A stretch of DNA of 64,000 nt from Cinnamomum chago (Eukaryota; Streptophyta; Magnoliopsida; Laurales; Lauraceae), in the NCBI GenBank assembly GCA_038049695.1, contig CP142456.1, forward strand, positions 22,850,501-22,914,500, read 5' to 3'. The stretch's first letter is position 1. Each line of letters begins with the position of its first letter. Below the pieces are notes generated by a model, which saw only the letters and a list, made by a program, of their open reading frames with translations, was not told where the DNA came from and made no database searches. Made by a program: the position numbers and the translations under genes. This document shows, piece by piece, positions 22,966 to 34,456 of this stretch.

Positions 22966-22989
22966 GCTCCCCCCTCTAATTTCGCCCTT

Positions 22990-23848
22990 GTCCTCAAGGG
23001 CCGGTCTAGTTAATTTCCGTTTCATATTCTAAAGATCTTCCCAAGTTGCATCAGCCGGAGATAATCCTTGCCAATGGATTAACACTTCTTGATGACCCTT
23101 TCGCACTCTATGGTCTAAAACTGCCTGTGGAGTAGGAAGAAAGGAGGCATCATCTTCACAAACATCCGGAAGTGACTGTTGAGCTGAGGTATCTGTACCG
23201 ATTTTCTTCTTAAGGATTGAAATGTGAAAAACTGGGTGGATGCGGGATCCAATAGGAAGTTCTAGTTTGTAGGCTACGTGCCCAATCCTTTGGAGTACCT
23301 TGAAAGGCCGATAAAACCTTGGTGAAAGTTTAAGATTCTTGCACAAGAGAGGGAAGTTTGTCGATAGGGTTGGAGTTGTAAATAGACCCCGTCACCGACA
23401 TTGAACTCCCTATCCATATTGTGTGAATCAAACACTTTTTTCATCCTTGATTGGGACTCTTTCAATTGGGCCCATAATTCTCCTAGGATTTGGCCCCTTT
23501 CTTTTAATTCCTTATCCACAACATCTAACTGGGTGGTGCGTGGCACATAGGAGAGCAGTGTTGGTGGTGATCGGCCATAAACCGCCTCAAATGGGGTTTT
23601 GCATGAAGACGAAGGTAAGCTAGTGTTATCGTAGTATTCGGCCCATGAAATCCATCGTACCCATTCCTTGGGTGTAGAACTTGTGAAACACCGCAAGTAC
23701 ATCTCAACCGTTCGATTTGTCATCTTAGTTTGACCATTAGTCTGTGGATGATATGAAGAACTGAAGTTGAAGTCCGTACCATTCAACATGAAAATTTCCT
23801 TCCAAAAGGCGCTGGTGAATGTGGGATCACGGTCACAAACGATGGCTC
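22990..23848 (-). pseudogene. Chromovirus integrase C-terminal and chromodomain-like region, minus copy
   Basis: It contains SSYHPQTNGQTKMTNRTVEM, FEAVYGRSPPTLLSYVP, a GDGVYLQLQPYRQTSL box, HPVFHISILKKKIG and the chromodomain-like end [18 protein letters not shown]. At about 23848 it meets the same region reading the other way. Confidence 0.82.
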
Positions 23849-25372
23849 AGTTTTTTATTGGAAAGGAATGAGGTCTCACATCAAAGATCTTATTAGGCAA
23901 TGTGACACCTGCCAACGTCACAAATCTGGAAATACAACTCCGGTAGGGCTGCTTCAGCCATTACCAGTACCCATGCAAATTTGGGCAGATATTTCTATGG
24001 ATTTCATAGATGGGTTGCCATCCTCTAAAGGGAAGTTCACAATTTATGTTGTGGTTGACAGGTTGTCTAAATATGCACACTTTATTCCAATTTCTCATCC
24101 ATACACAGCAGTAACTGTGGCTCAAATCGTTTTTGATCAAGTTTTCAGGTCACATGGAATGCCCCAATCCATTGTTTGTTACCATGATCCCACATTCACC
24201 AGCGCCTTTTGGAAGGAAATTTTCAGGTTGAATGGTACAGACTTCAAACTTCAGTTATTCATATCATCCACAGACTGATGGTTAAACCGAGGTGACCAAT
24301 CGAACGGTTGAGATGTACTTGCGGCGTTTCACAAGTTCCACACCCAAGGAATGGGTACGATGGATTTCATGGGCCGAATATTGCTATAACACTAGCTTAC
24401 ATTCATCTATAGGCAAAACCCCATTTGAGGCGGTTTATGGCTGATCACCACAACACTACTCTCCTATGTGCCAGGCACCACCCAGTTAGACGCTGTGGAT
24501 AAGGAATTAAAAGAAAGGGACCAAATCCTAGCAGAATTACGGGCCCGATTGAAAGAGTCACAATCAAGGATGAAAGAAGTGTTTGATTCACACCATATGG
24601 ACAGGGAGTTCAATGTTGGTGACTGGGTCTATTTACGACTCCAACCCTATCGACAAACTTCCCTCTCTCTGCGCAAAAATCTTGAACTTTCACCAAGGTT
24701 TTATGGGCCTTTCAAGGTACTCCAAAGGATTGGGCCCATAGCTTATAAACTGGAACTTCCTACTGGATCCCGCATCCACACTGTTTTTCATATTTCAGTC
24801 CTCAAGAAAAAAATCGGTACAGATACCTCAGCTCAACAGTCACTTCCGGATGTTCGTGAAGATGATGCCTCCTTTCTTCCTACTCCATAGGCAATTTTAG
24901 ACCATAGAGGGGGAAGGGTCATCAATAAGTGTTAATCCATTGGCAAGGATTATTTCCAGCGGATGCAACTTGGGAAGATCTTCAGAATTTCAACTTCCCT
25001 CTCTCTGCGCAAAAATCTTAAACTTTCACCAAGGTTTTATGGGCCTTTCAAGGTACTCCAAAGGATTGGGCCCGTAGCTTACAAACTGGAACTTCCTATT
25101 GGATCCCGCATCCACCCTGTTTTTCACATTTCAGTCCTCAAGAAAAAAATCGGTACAGATACCCCAGCTCAATAGTCACTTCCGGATGTTCGTGAAGATG
25201 ATGCCTCCTTTCTTCCTACTCCATAGGCAATTTTAGACCATAGAGTGCGGAAGGGTCATCAATAAGTGTTAATCCATTGGCAAGGATTATTTCCAGCGGA
25301 TGCAACTTGGGAAGATCTTCAGAATATGAAACGGAGATTTACTGGACTGGCCCTTGAGGACAAGGGCGAAAT
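23849..25372 (+). pseudogene. Chromovirus integrase and chromodomain-like region, plus copy
   Basis: The plus strand carries a zinc-binding end (CDTCQRHKSGN), integrase core motifs (DISMDFIDGLPSSKGK, VVDRLSKYAHFIPI) and the C-terminal FNVGDWVYLRLQPYRQTSL and [11 protein letters not shown]. The end of this region (from CTTCCCTCTCTCTGCGC, about 24659 and again 24991) is present twice in tandem with a spacing of about 332 bp. It faces away from the minus copy at 22990-23848. Confidence 0.8.
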
Positions 25373-25800
25373 TCTGAACACAACTGATCATGGCCCACTT
25401 TGGAAGCAGTCCCATGCTGAGATGCACGTGGCCTGAGTTTGATGTTTTGAATAAGTCCTCTTATTCTGTTTGGCTTCATTGCTGTTTGTTAGGAAAGTGG
25501 CTATCTTTTAGGAGTTAGTTTTGACCATCTTTAGGAGTTAGTTTCCAATGTTTCTTTTGTTTCTTCTTTCTATTGTATTCTCTATATAAGAGATGTAACA
25601 ACATCTAATAAAGAACACGGAATCTTAATTTATCTCTCTTGAGAACTTGGAGATTGCTTTTCCCTCGAAGCAAAACCCTTTTATTTTCCTTTTCAAGCAC
25701 AAGCTGCACTGTTCCAAGCCCACTGCATTCCACTTCCTTAAAAATAGCTGGAAGAAGAACAGGAAGGGGTCGTGGAACCCACATTGTAGAAGACACCCAT
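25373..25800 (+). repeat. Chromovirus LTR, inner right copy (inverted)
   Basis: This is the reverse complement of the other three LTRs. It closes the inverted insert on the right and is followed directly by the second 83-bp protease repeat. Confidence 0.8.
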
Positions 25801-26940
25801 CCACTGCTACTTCTAGATGCCCTTCACTACTTGGAACCAAACCAACCTTTTTAGCTAGGCTGCTGCTCAAGAAATTATGGGTGCTACCGGAGTCCACCAA
25901 AACTGTAAGAGTTTGCCTGCCCATATTCCCTCTAACACGCATAGTTTGAGGAACATGAGCTCCGGAAATGGCGTGTATAGATATTTCAGGTGTCTCTCCA
26001 TCCATCTCCTCATGGAATTCCCCTACTTCATCATTATAGGTATTACCTTCTTCACCTTCTTCGGGCCAGTATCCTTCAAGATAGAAAAGCTTCTTGCATC
26101 GGTGTCCTGGCCGGAATTTCTCATCACAGTTAAAGCATAAACCCTTGTCACGCCTGTCCTGAATTTCACCTGGGGTGAGTCTCTTAATGCTTGGAGTAGT
26201 AGTGTGGACTGGTGAAGGAGCCATCACTGGAGCGACTCTTCTTGCATCTGGGAGGGTAACCCGACGTTGTGCTTAGTTTCTAGCTTCATAAAGCCGAGCC
26301 AAGCCCACAGCAACGGAGTGGGTGGCTGGTCTTGTAGCCTGGACGTCGGCTCGTAACCTTTCTTAGAGGCCGCTGATGAAGCAGCCCACCTGTTGTGCTG
26401 GTTCCAATCTTCCTGCACGAGAGAGTAGTTTCTCAAGCCGAGTTTGGTACTCCTTAACTGTTCCGGTTTGCTTCAGCTTTGTGAGGTCTTCGAAGAAATC
26501 CTCAAATTGGGTGGGGTCATATCTAGCATGCAGGCCCTCCTTAAGCATCTCCCAAGAAACTTGCTGTTCATCACCCTTTAATAGCTGGTACCAAAGTTGG
26601 GCATCTCCTTCCAAATGGTATGTTGCTAGTGGTACTTGTTCCTCTGTTGGAGTACGCTAGAACTCAAAGAATTGCTCCGCACGGCAAATCCAACTTGTTG
26701 GATCGTCATTTCCGTTGAAATGAGGAAAATCTAGCTTGGCGATTTTAGGTGTGAATGAATGGGATAAACCTCGAGAGGTCCGTTCCACCACCTTGTCCAT
26801 TTTTGCTAACAGAGCCTTCACCTTTTTCATGGCCGTGGCTAGCCACGAATTGGTCAAAATGAGTGTTCATGGCAGAGAACATTTCATGCATCTCTTTCAG
26901 AATCCGCTCTTGCCCAGAGGATAAAGAGCCCACCTCAGCT
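25801..26940 (-). pseudogene. Chromovirus gag and protease region
   Basis: Read on the minus strand from right to left: KIAKLDFPHFNGNDDPTSWI, then EGDAQLWYQLLKGDEQQVSW and FEDFFEDLTKLKQTGTVKEY of the gypsy gag. A zinc knuckle CFNCDEKFRPGHRC follows, then the protease motif VLVDSGSTHNFLSSSLA. It lies just inside the primer site and the outer right LTR. Confidence 0.85.
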
Positions 26941-26972
26941 TCCAGTTGATCAAGCCGTTGATCAGCCATAAC

Positions 26973-26986
26973 TGGCTCTGATACCA
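26973..26986 (-). other. Primer binding site, tRNA-iMet type
   Basis: TGGTATCAGAGCCA on the minus strand, three bases from the LTR edge. This sequence is complementary to the 3' end of plant initiator tRNA-Met. Confidence 0.85.
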
Positions 26987-26989
26987 ATA

Positions 26990-27435
26990 TGTTATGGGTG
27001 TCTTCTACAGTGTGGGTTCCATGACCCCTCCCTCTTCTTCTTCCAGCTATTTTTAAGGAAGTGGAATGTAGTGGGCTTGGAACAGTGCAGCTTGTGCTTG
27101 AAAAGGAAAATAAAAGGGCTTTGTTTCGAGGGAAAGCCAACCTCCAAGTTCTCAAGAGAGATAAATTAAGATTCAGTGTTCTTTATTACATGTTTTTACA
27201 TCTCTTATATAGAGAATACAACAGAAAGAAGAAACAAAAGAAATGTTGGAAACTATCTCCTAAAGATGGCCAAAACTAACTACTAAAAGATAGCCACTTT
27301 CCTAACAAACAGCAATGAAGCCAAACAGAATAAGATGACTTATTCAAAACATCAAACTCAGGCCATGTGCATCTCAGCGTGGGACTGCTTCCAAAGTGGG
27401 CCACGATCAGTTGTGGCCAGCTTACGCACATAACA
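26990..27435 (-). repeat. Chromovirus 5' LTR (outer right)
   Basis: It pairs with 20817-21263. It contains a TATA box at 27204-27214 (CTCTATATAAG on the minus strand), placed correctly for transcription into gag. Confidence 0.88.
27204..27214 (-). promoter_or_regulatory. TATA box in the chromovirus 5' LTR
   Basis: CTCTATATAAG on the minus strand is kept in all copies of this LTR in the window. Confidence 0.5.
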
Positions 27436-27896
27436 GTTTGTTTGTTACCTTTTCCTTTACAAGATCCTTCATATGATAGTTCCATTTCCTCAAAATGTGT
27501 ATCGTTGTTGTAATTGCTTTTTCTCATCAGATGGGTAAGACCATCTAAGAGGAGAGTTCTCGAGGAAAGGTGCATTCCTATGTTCAGTTGATGTGGCCTA
27601 TCTGAATGCTGCACATTACCAGGAGACGGATCCACGTACAATTTTTCCATTTTATTTGTGACTTTTAATGTTAGCGTATCACCATTAAAATAAAAAAATA
27701 AAAAAATTGTTGTTGTATTGCAAAAAAGATATATTTATAAAATTGGATCTAGGATTAAGAGCATTACTCGCTGAAAGGAAAACCTTGGAACCAAACAAGC
27801 CTCCTGTGAATTGTATATATTTCTATTTGGACCCATAGGAAATTAAAGCAGATAATGATCAGGTTTCTTGTTAGAAGATGACATTACACACAATAC
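27436..27896. other. Intronic sequence, nothing recognised
   Basis: AT-rich, with no motif, repeat or coding stretch that I can name. Confidence 0.5.
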
Positions 27897-28274
27897 TGTT
27901 ACAGTCCTAAATAGTTAGAAGACTTAATTTGACGTGTTTCATCAGTCCTAGGGCTTTTGGCGTATTGGTTAGGTTCATAATATTTGGTATTAGAGCCGAC
28001 CTCCACGGAAAGGGCTACCTGGAGTAGAGTGAGAGCTGTCTAAAAAAAATGGAGAAAAGGGCTACCTACTGCCAGAGTGAAAGCCACCGCAGAGAGGGCT
28101 ACCTGGAGCAAAGTATGAGCCATCCCAAGAGGGGAAAAAGGCCAGAGTGAGAGCCGCCAAGGATGTCGGTTGCGGAGGCATGGTGGTCTGTTACGGTCCT
28201 AAATAGTTATAAGACTTAATTTGACCCGGTTCATTAGTCCTAGGGCTTTTGGCATATTGGCTAGGTCCATAACA
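27897..28274 (+). mobile_element. TRIM (miniature LTR retrotransposon)
   Basis: Two direct repeats of 86 bp (27897-27982 and 28189-28274, TGTTAC(A/G)GTCCTAAATAG to CATAA(T/C)A) enclose about 206 bp without coding capacity. Just inside the left repeat is TTGGTATTAGAGCC, close to the tRNA-iMet primer site. Just before the right repeat is a purine-rich GCGGAGGCATGGTGG. The interior carries several copies of a GGCTACCTGGAG...GAGAGCCG motif. Size and plan fit a terminal-repeat retrotransposon in miniature. The flanks AATAC and CAATG do not match clearly. Confidence 0.82.
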
Positions 28275-28599
28275 CAATGATAATGGGAAGGAGATTTCCC
28301 ATGATGGGGCTACTGTTGTTACAGTGGATTCCATAGTTGATAATGCATCCGATTTCGTGAAGGTTTAGGTACAGTTCGTTTTAATTGAAATCAGATTTAT
28401 TTTGTATGTTCCTGGATAGAAGAAATTACGCGGTGAGAGCTATGGTGCATCTAATGCTCTTCAGCAAGAGGCAACACAACAAACCAAAACAAGGTAACCC
28501 TCCTAGACCAAAAAAAATAAAGGATAGGGGGAGTTTGGTGAATTTCATGTACTTATAAGTTATGATTGTCCACTGGGGCTGAAGAAGGGAGTTAAGCAG

Positions 28600-28806
28600 G
28601 GTGATGAATGACAAATTTACCTTGGAATGTTAGGGATGTTGGGTCTTCCACTAAATGGTCAGTATTCAGAGAATTAATCAAATCGGTTATAATCCAGATA
28701 TAATTAGAGATATCTTTCATTGTCGGCAAGTTGTGTGGCTGGCTAAGAAATCTTAAGGTGCTTGTGGTGGTTCTATTCTCTCATGGGATAAGTCGGGCGG
28801 GATGAA
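28600..28806 (+). mobile_element. L1-type LINE fragment (endonuclease start)
   Basis: LPWNVRDVGSSTKWSVFREL, then CGWLRN and, in another frame, ACGGSILSWDKSGG match the beginning and an inner box of the endonuclease domain of plant L1-like ORF2 (WNVRGLG and SGGIL.SWD). Frame changes and internal loss are evident. Confidence 0.6.
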
Positions 28807-29333
28807 GAGTCAATTTGAAAAAATCTGAAAAAATTGTAGAAAATCTAGAATATTGGAAAATGAGAGAAAATGTATTTTTTTTTGTTGCAAAATTAACTAA
28901 GATAAGGGGGTGTAGCGGTCCCCTCATTGTATGAGGTCCTGTATCGCTGTATAAATAAAAAATAATAGTAATGATCATTTTGTTCACATATATTCATGTT
29001 GCTTAGTTATGCTAACTTAGAAACTAATGAAAGGCTCATAAAAAAAAAAAAAAAACCATGTGAAGTTAAGACTTAAGACTTAAGAGTACCTAGAGAAAAG
29101 AATACCTCTACCAAAGGGGGTGTCTAATAGGATATATTTAGAGAAGAATACTAGAAAAGAACTCTCTGTATCGATTGTAATTCGGTGAGATCATGTGCTT
29201 TTTTGTGTTCTTTTAAACATAAAAGGGTAGAAGAGTTGTGTAGAAATTTTATTTGGAGAGAAAAAGAGAAGAAATAAGTCTTATTATGCATTTTAAATTT
29301 TTTTGGAAAGTTGGAATCTATTTCACTCCGTCG

Positions 29334-29490
29334 TGGCCCGTAGTGGCCTTGTAGCGGGTGTCCGGAGCAGCCCGTAGTGGCCTAGTAGCGGGTGTCCGTA
29401 GCGGCCCGTAGTGGCTTTGTAGCGGGTGTAGCGGCCGCTATGGATTCAAAGAACGCTAAATAACCGCTATGCTTAATATGCGTAGCGGCC
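29334..29490. repeat. Three-copy tandem repeat with TAGCGGCCGCTA palindromes
   Basis: GCCCGTAGTGGCC(T/A)(T/A)GTAGCGGGTGTCC is repeated three times with a spacing of about 35-37 bp. Two copies of GTAGCGGCCGCTA follow. GC content is far above the flanks. The origin is unknown. Confidence 0.75.
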
Positions 29491-30119
29491 GCTATTTTGA
29501 TCCATGATGAAGACAAAAGAGTGGATTGCTGATTTTTCTGTTTCCATAGAGCTTTAAGCCAATGGTAACGGTAGCTCTTGGGTGCTATCCTCTATTTGTT
29601 AACCTAATTATCAGATTCTTATATCTTTATTTTGAACGGACTTGAACATTATAGCAAGCAAGTGGGGTTTTTCCATGGTATTTTGGAGAGTTTAGGGCAT
29701 TTTGAGTATGAAGCAGAGAATTATTTCCGCTTCTGTACAATGCACGTGTGGTGCAGATAATCTTGCTGCAGAAAATTCATAGAATCTAGTGCTTATACTT
29801 TGGTAACGCTGATTTTGATATCTGATCTTTCCTCATCAGAATTGGATTTTCAAGGAAGATGAACAGGTCTTTCCTCTTCTGTGGCTTACACAAACGTTAT
29901 TCATTTGCAGTTAGAGTAGAAAATGGTTGCTAGGTCCAGGATCACTTCTATGAGAGCGTTCTTAGACCACATCGGACGTGACAGTCTTCATGATTTGCAA
30001 AGGGATGGCGGCATGGTGCCTGTTTTATTTGGTCAAATAATTAAGATGAGCCAGCTATGTCAACGATCTATAGATTTTTAGTAACAGGTGATAGGTTGGA
30101 TTTGTTTTTGATGTACAGT

Positions 30120-30330
30120 TGGAGTCCTAGGGACTGCCTCCTTTCCACTTAAATTAATGTAGATGGAGGAAAAAAATTTCAAAAGTGATTCTGGATTGGT
30201 GGGGAGGATTTCACTTTCAAGGCTGGCTGAGCTTTTGTTTAAATACAAATTAAAAATGCTGAAGGTGAAATTGGAAGGGTGGAAAGTTAATACCTTATGT
30301 GGAAGAAGTATTGAAGCTTCACTATGATGC
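30120..30330 (+). mobile_element. L1-type LINE fragment (between endonuclease and RT)
   Basis: DWWGGFHFQGWLSFCLNT followed in a shifted frame by KLKMLKVKLEGWKVNT resembles the stretch before the RT domain in plant L1-like elements (WW...GWxxxxLxxKLKxLKxxLKxW). It is probably the same decayed copy as 28600-28806. Confidence 0.55.
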
Positions 30331-30420
30331 GGAGCGGGGTACCAGGTGTGGGGCGGGTAGAGATGGAGGGGCTAGAGATGGAGGGTGGAAGGGATACGTC
30401 AGGCTTTTGCTTGAAAATTA

Positions 30421-30744
30421 GCATCACGCCAAACTCCCATCATGAGTGAGGAAGAAGAGATAACTTGGGAAAATCCAAAATCACTCGATAAAATTTTCAT
30501 TAATCATTCACTAAAGCCAAATGACGCATTACAATGCTTAAATAGATAAAAGACTAACCCTAAAACTAATCTGGACCATCCAAATACACCAGTGGCCTGG
30601 ATTAAAACAGCCACCTAAATATAACTTAGAACATAAGTGAAACTCTAAATAAACTAAGTAGGTGGGCTGGGCCCAAAGAACTGGTTGAGATGGATGGGCT
30701 GGGCCCATTGGCAGGTCCCCATGAGTCTCTCCTGCATCACACTA
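30421..30744 (-). mobile_element. Possible LTR remnant
   Basis: Read on the minus strand it begins TGATGCAGGAGAGACTC and contains repeated TGGGCCCAGCCC. It runs through CTATTTAAGCATTG (TATA-like) to GGAGTTTGGCGTGATGC, a layout like plant gypsy LTRs. No partner or end duplication was identified. Confidence 0.35.
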
Positions 30745-31174
30745 CTATATGAAATTCAACTTTGGACATTGCTAAGGATGATTAATGAATGCTGTTGTAG
30801 CAATATAGTCGTCATAGGGCTAACTGCAAAGATGAATATACATCAACAACCAGGAGGAGATGATGCAGAAGCAATTATCCCATGATAGGTGGATCTAAGG
30901 AGGTGATAAAAATGCAATAAGTAATGTGTTTTAATTGCTTGTGCTAGGCAATTGATCTAATCGATTCATAGTGATCTTGAATCAAATAGAAGGGCATTAA
31001 TAGGCGAGATATAGAAAGTGAGATTGTTCTGTTCTATAAGAACTCAGATTCTAGTGCATCCATTATTCTACCAAGGTTGTATGGGCTGTCTTTTGATTCT
31101 ATTGATTCAGATATGTCCCAAATGGAAGTTCCATTCTTTGGGGAAGAGTTGAACGAAGCACATGTTTTGAAACA
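30745..31174. other. Intronic sequence, nothing recognised
   Basis: No gene or repeat can be named between the LTR-like remnant and the large solo LTR. Confidence 0.5.
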
Positions 31175-33918
31175 TGTCACATCCCGGTCCCGAATTTCCC
31201 TGGCCTAGGGTAACCCTCGAGGTGTGATTCACGTACTCCTGTGAATTTGTACTTGTCTCGAGTCAAATACAATCACGAAGGATAAAAATTTCTCTTTCCA
31301 CTTATGAGGCTAGTTCACCAACACCTATCAATAACAGTTAATAGTGGAAGCATCTCAAATGTTCCATAGCTGGGTATCATTCCATGTTCAGTCCAAATTA
31401 AAGTTCCATATTTACACAAAAGGTATATACATTAATTAACCAGGTAGGGATTATAAAATCACACCCTACATCACTATACAAAAATAATAACCAAAAGTAT
31501 TCTCAATATCATCCAAGTGTGACCCTTACAAAAGAAGTTAGACTAAATCTAAGACATCTTCCAAGATAATTACAATTTAATTCTCAAAAAGTATTAACAT
31601 CGCTCTATGGAGGAAGTAACTACACACGGCCATTATCTGCCCACTCCTCTAACCCTAGAGGAACCTCTTCGGTTTCCTCTCCCTCCTGGGCCTCCTCAGG
31701 ATTGGGAGTTGCACTTGTGTTTGACACCAAAGATAGTGCTATAAATACGACGATTCAGCAAGTGTAGGCATTAATTGTGAATTACATGATGTATCAAATT
31801 GAATTAATGACAATTGATTAAAAGATGCCAATGTCAAGTAGAACTAGGCAATTGTGCAATTTCGAATAAATCATGTTTTACTAATCAATTGGAGAATAAA
31901 CATACTAATTGTCTACTACATTAAACTCATCATCTCTGATAGAGAGTGAATCTAGTTGGGATGTCGCTAGTGGCCCGGCCAAAGGCTCATCTGGCTACCC
32001 GGTTCTGAAGTTCCGATGCTCCAGACGAATCACTGCAGCAGTCTCGAAAAACTAAACTGAGTTTAACCCCGTTGGGTATCACAAGGTCAAAGCTAAGTAG
32101 TACTAGACCAATTGAATCAATAATAATTAAATGTAAATAAGGTCTCCATTTATATCATCTCAGATCGAGTCGAATAATCGAATAGTAATTATTCACATAC
32201 ATAATTGTTCAAAAGAAATCTAATTCAGAATATAGTAATCGAATTGAAAATGACCCCATTTGTATAATTAAATTATAAACCAAACCTGAAGTCAATGACA
32301 AAATCCAACTCAATATGAAATGCAATTGGTTTAAGGAATCAAGATAATTACTAGCCAACCCTAATCTAACCATCCATTGTCTATCGCCATCCAATTCGAT
32401 GTAGGTTTAGTAAATCTATGTATTACTTTCCTAATTTAGTGCCAGATATTATAATTAGATACCTTAGGTTTCCTAAACCAACACCCATGGCACAATGATA
32501 GACTATCGGATAGTACCCATGAGATTATCCTAGCCTCTCAAGATATCTGATGCACTTATGAGTTTCCGTGGGACACATAAAGGGTCAAGGTACCAAATTA
32601 TAGTCCTACAAAGTTTTCTGAATTTTCCTAGAATTTTAGGGTTTTCTGGGAAGTCGGTCACTGTCGGTGGCTTGGCGGCTAGCTAACTGTTGTCCACTCG
32701 GCTAACCGCCTGGTCACCGTGGTCCAACTGACAGAAAATGTTACATTCTAGAATTCAGGCCGCCAGCTGGGCGGCTAGTTGCCTGGTGACCACCTGGTGA
32801 CTGCCTAGCCTGCGAGCAAAATTCTGGAATGAATTTGTTTTGATAGTTTTTGGAGTTCTTTCACCTCCTTTCCATTCCATTGCCTCCTACTTACAGTAAC
32901 CTGCATAATTGAGCTTCTTTGCTCTCATTTTACAAACATGCATTCATATATTTACCTACTAATCAACTACTTCAAGAACAAAGAAAATTCAACTCACTCT
33001 ATATTCATTTCTATTTCATATTAAAAGGCTAAATTACTTCAAATAGAATTCTGGAATCGAATCAAAGAATAAACAACATGCAAAACTAATTAAAACTTAT
33101 ATTTGTCTTAGATTAAGCTTTCCAACTTTTCCTTTCACTAGTCTTTAGCTCAAAGTACCAAAATCCTCAATTTGAAACCCTAACCAAGAATTCATATGAA
33201 AATGCTAATGAACATTTATGCATGGGGTAATTATGACTCTCTTGACTCCATTTCAACTCAAAAGACGTGGGAAAGGCATGGTTCTTACCTCTATCAGTGA
33301 GTTGGAAATTATAAGAGGTGATCCTTGACAATCAAGACCATGAAAAGATGGGGAAGATGCTTAAGAAGTCCAAACCTATGCTTCAATTACACATGCAAGG
33401 CCCCTTCTCTAGCTGGATTTGAGAAAACTTGAAATGAAACTGAAAGAATGAAAGTGCAGAGCTCTCTCTCTCTCTCTCTCTCTCAAGACTGAAATATGAT
33501 TATGGAAGAGTTGGGTTTGATTTTTAAGAGAGAATTTCTCAGTTTATAAGAAAGTCCAGAGTTTCCATGTATTTTCATATTGAGTCAAATGAGGCTCCAC
33601 TTAATGAATTTGAGTTCTGATGGAGAAATGTCCAATATAGAAATTGAGATGCTCGACGAAATACATGTGATGATACCAAGATGACGTGCTTATGATGCAA
33701 AATCAGAAAAACTGAATTTACAAAAAAGTCCTTGGCTTTACCTAATGAGCCAAATCAGTTTCAAACTACCTACCCAAGACTCATATCCAACCCAACAGCC
33801 TAAAATAAGACTAATTTACATTAAATACCTTAATTAGTAGCTAAGTATAAGTAATTTAAGTAAATCACAATTAATTAAGGCTAAACACAATCAATTTGGG
33901 TCGGGGTGTAGTGTAACA
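31175..33918. mobile_element. Large solo LTR (2744 bp) with 5-bp target duplication
   Basis: The block begins TGTCACATCCCGGTCCCG and ends GTGTAGTGTAACA. It is flanked on both sides by AAACA (31170-31174 and 33919-33923), a perfect 5-bp duplication. No primer site, purine tract or coding domain is inside, and a TC microsatellite lies at 33461-33484. TG...CA ends with a matching duplication and no interior are what recombination between two LTRs leaves behind. The length is large for an LTR and points to one of the long-LTR families. The family and strand are not resolved. Confidence 0.72.
33461..33484. repeat. (TC)n microsatellite
   Basis: A run of about 12 TC units within the solo LTR. Confidence 0.95.
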
Positions 33919-33923
33919 AAACA

Positions 33924-34180
33924 CAAGTGGTCTGGTTGGTCGAACTGGTATTTTCATCGGTTCGGTTAGATCAAAATTATAGTACTAGGAAAAATGCTAG
34001 TCAAAATTGGCAAAACTGGGGGTTGAACAGGTTGACCCACCTTTTAATTATTTCAAAGTGTTTCTAATTGTTTACTGTTTTCGTCACGATTGAGCTAGGA
34101 TAAACCGCATGGTCAGACCGGGGTGCACTGAACTGTCCACTTCATGAATTTGCTCTCCGGTCAGATCTTTAAAAAATTGA
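33924..34180. other. Intronic sequence between solo LTR and copia copy
   Basis: No gene seen. It holds short GGTT/AACC-rich repeats (GGTCTGGTTGG, GGTTCGGTTAG). Confidence 0.5.
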
Positions 34181-34456
34181 AGGAAGCTCTCAAATGTGCT
34201 CTCAAAGTGCACATATTATTTTGCAACATGTTTACTTCCATGTACTACGTCATTTACAACCGTCATAACTAGACCATAAGATGAGATTTACATAATGGTC
34301 TCATAATGTCTTTGTTTAAAGACTGTTTCTGTTTATCATTTATCCAAACATAATTATGTACACAATGGAAAAACAGAAATAGTAGATGTAGAATTGCATT
34401 AAGAGCTCAATAAATGTCATATACAAGTACAGAAATATAATGGCAGAAAATGATAA

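Larger units (their letters stand above)
20817..27435 (-). mobile_element. Ty3-gypsy chromovirus, rearranged composite fossil
   Basis: The outer LTRs are 20817-21263 and 26990-27435 (TGTTATGGG...GCACATAACA, about 446 bp, about 20 differences by eye). They are flanked by GATTG and GTTTG, 4 of 5 bases alike. A tRNA-iMet-type primer site lies beside the right LTR (26973-26986) and a purine tract beside the left one, so the outer element reads on the minus strand. Parts seen are gag (about 25885-26940), protease, RT, integrase and a chromodomain-type end ([14 protein letters not shown]), which points to the chromovirus group. In the middle sits an inverted arrangement of the same family with two more LTRs (22521-22965 and 25373-25800), bordered by an 83-bp duplication. 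The element is in many pieces and not functional. The outer LTR difference suggests roughly 2 million years (inference, standard plant rates). Confidence 0.85.

Noticed and set aside
29334-29490. CRISPR-like array
   Set aside because: There are only three imperfect adjacent copies without unique spacers, in a plant nuclear sequence.
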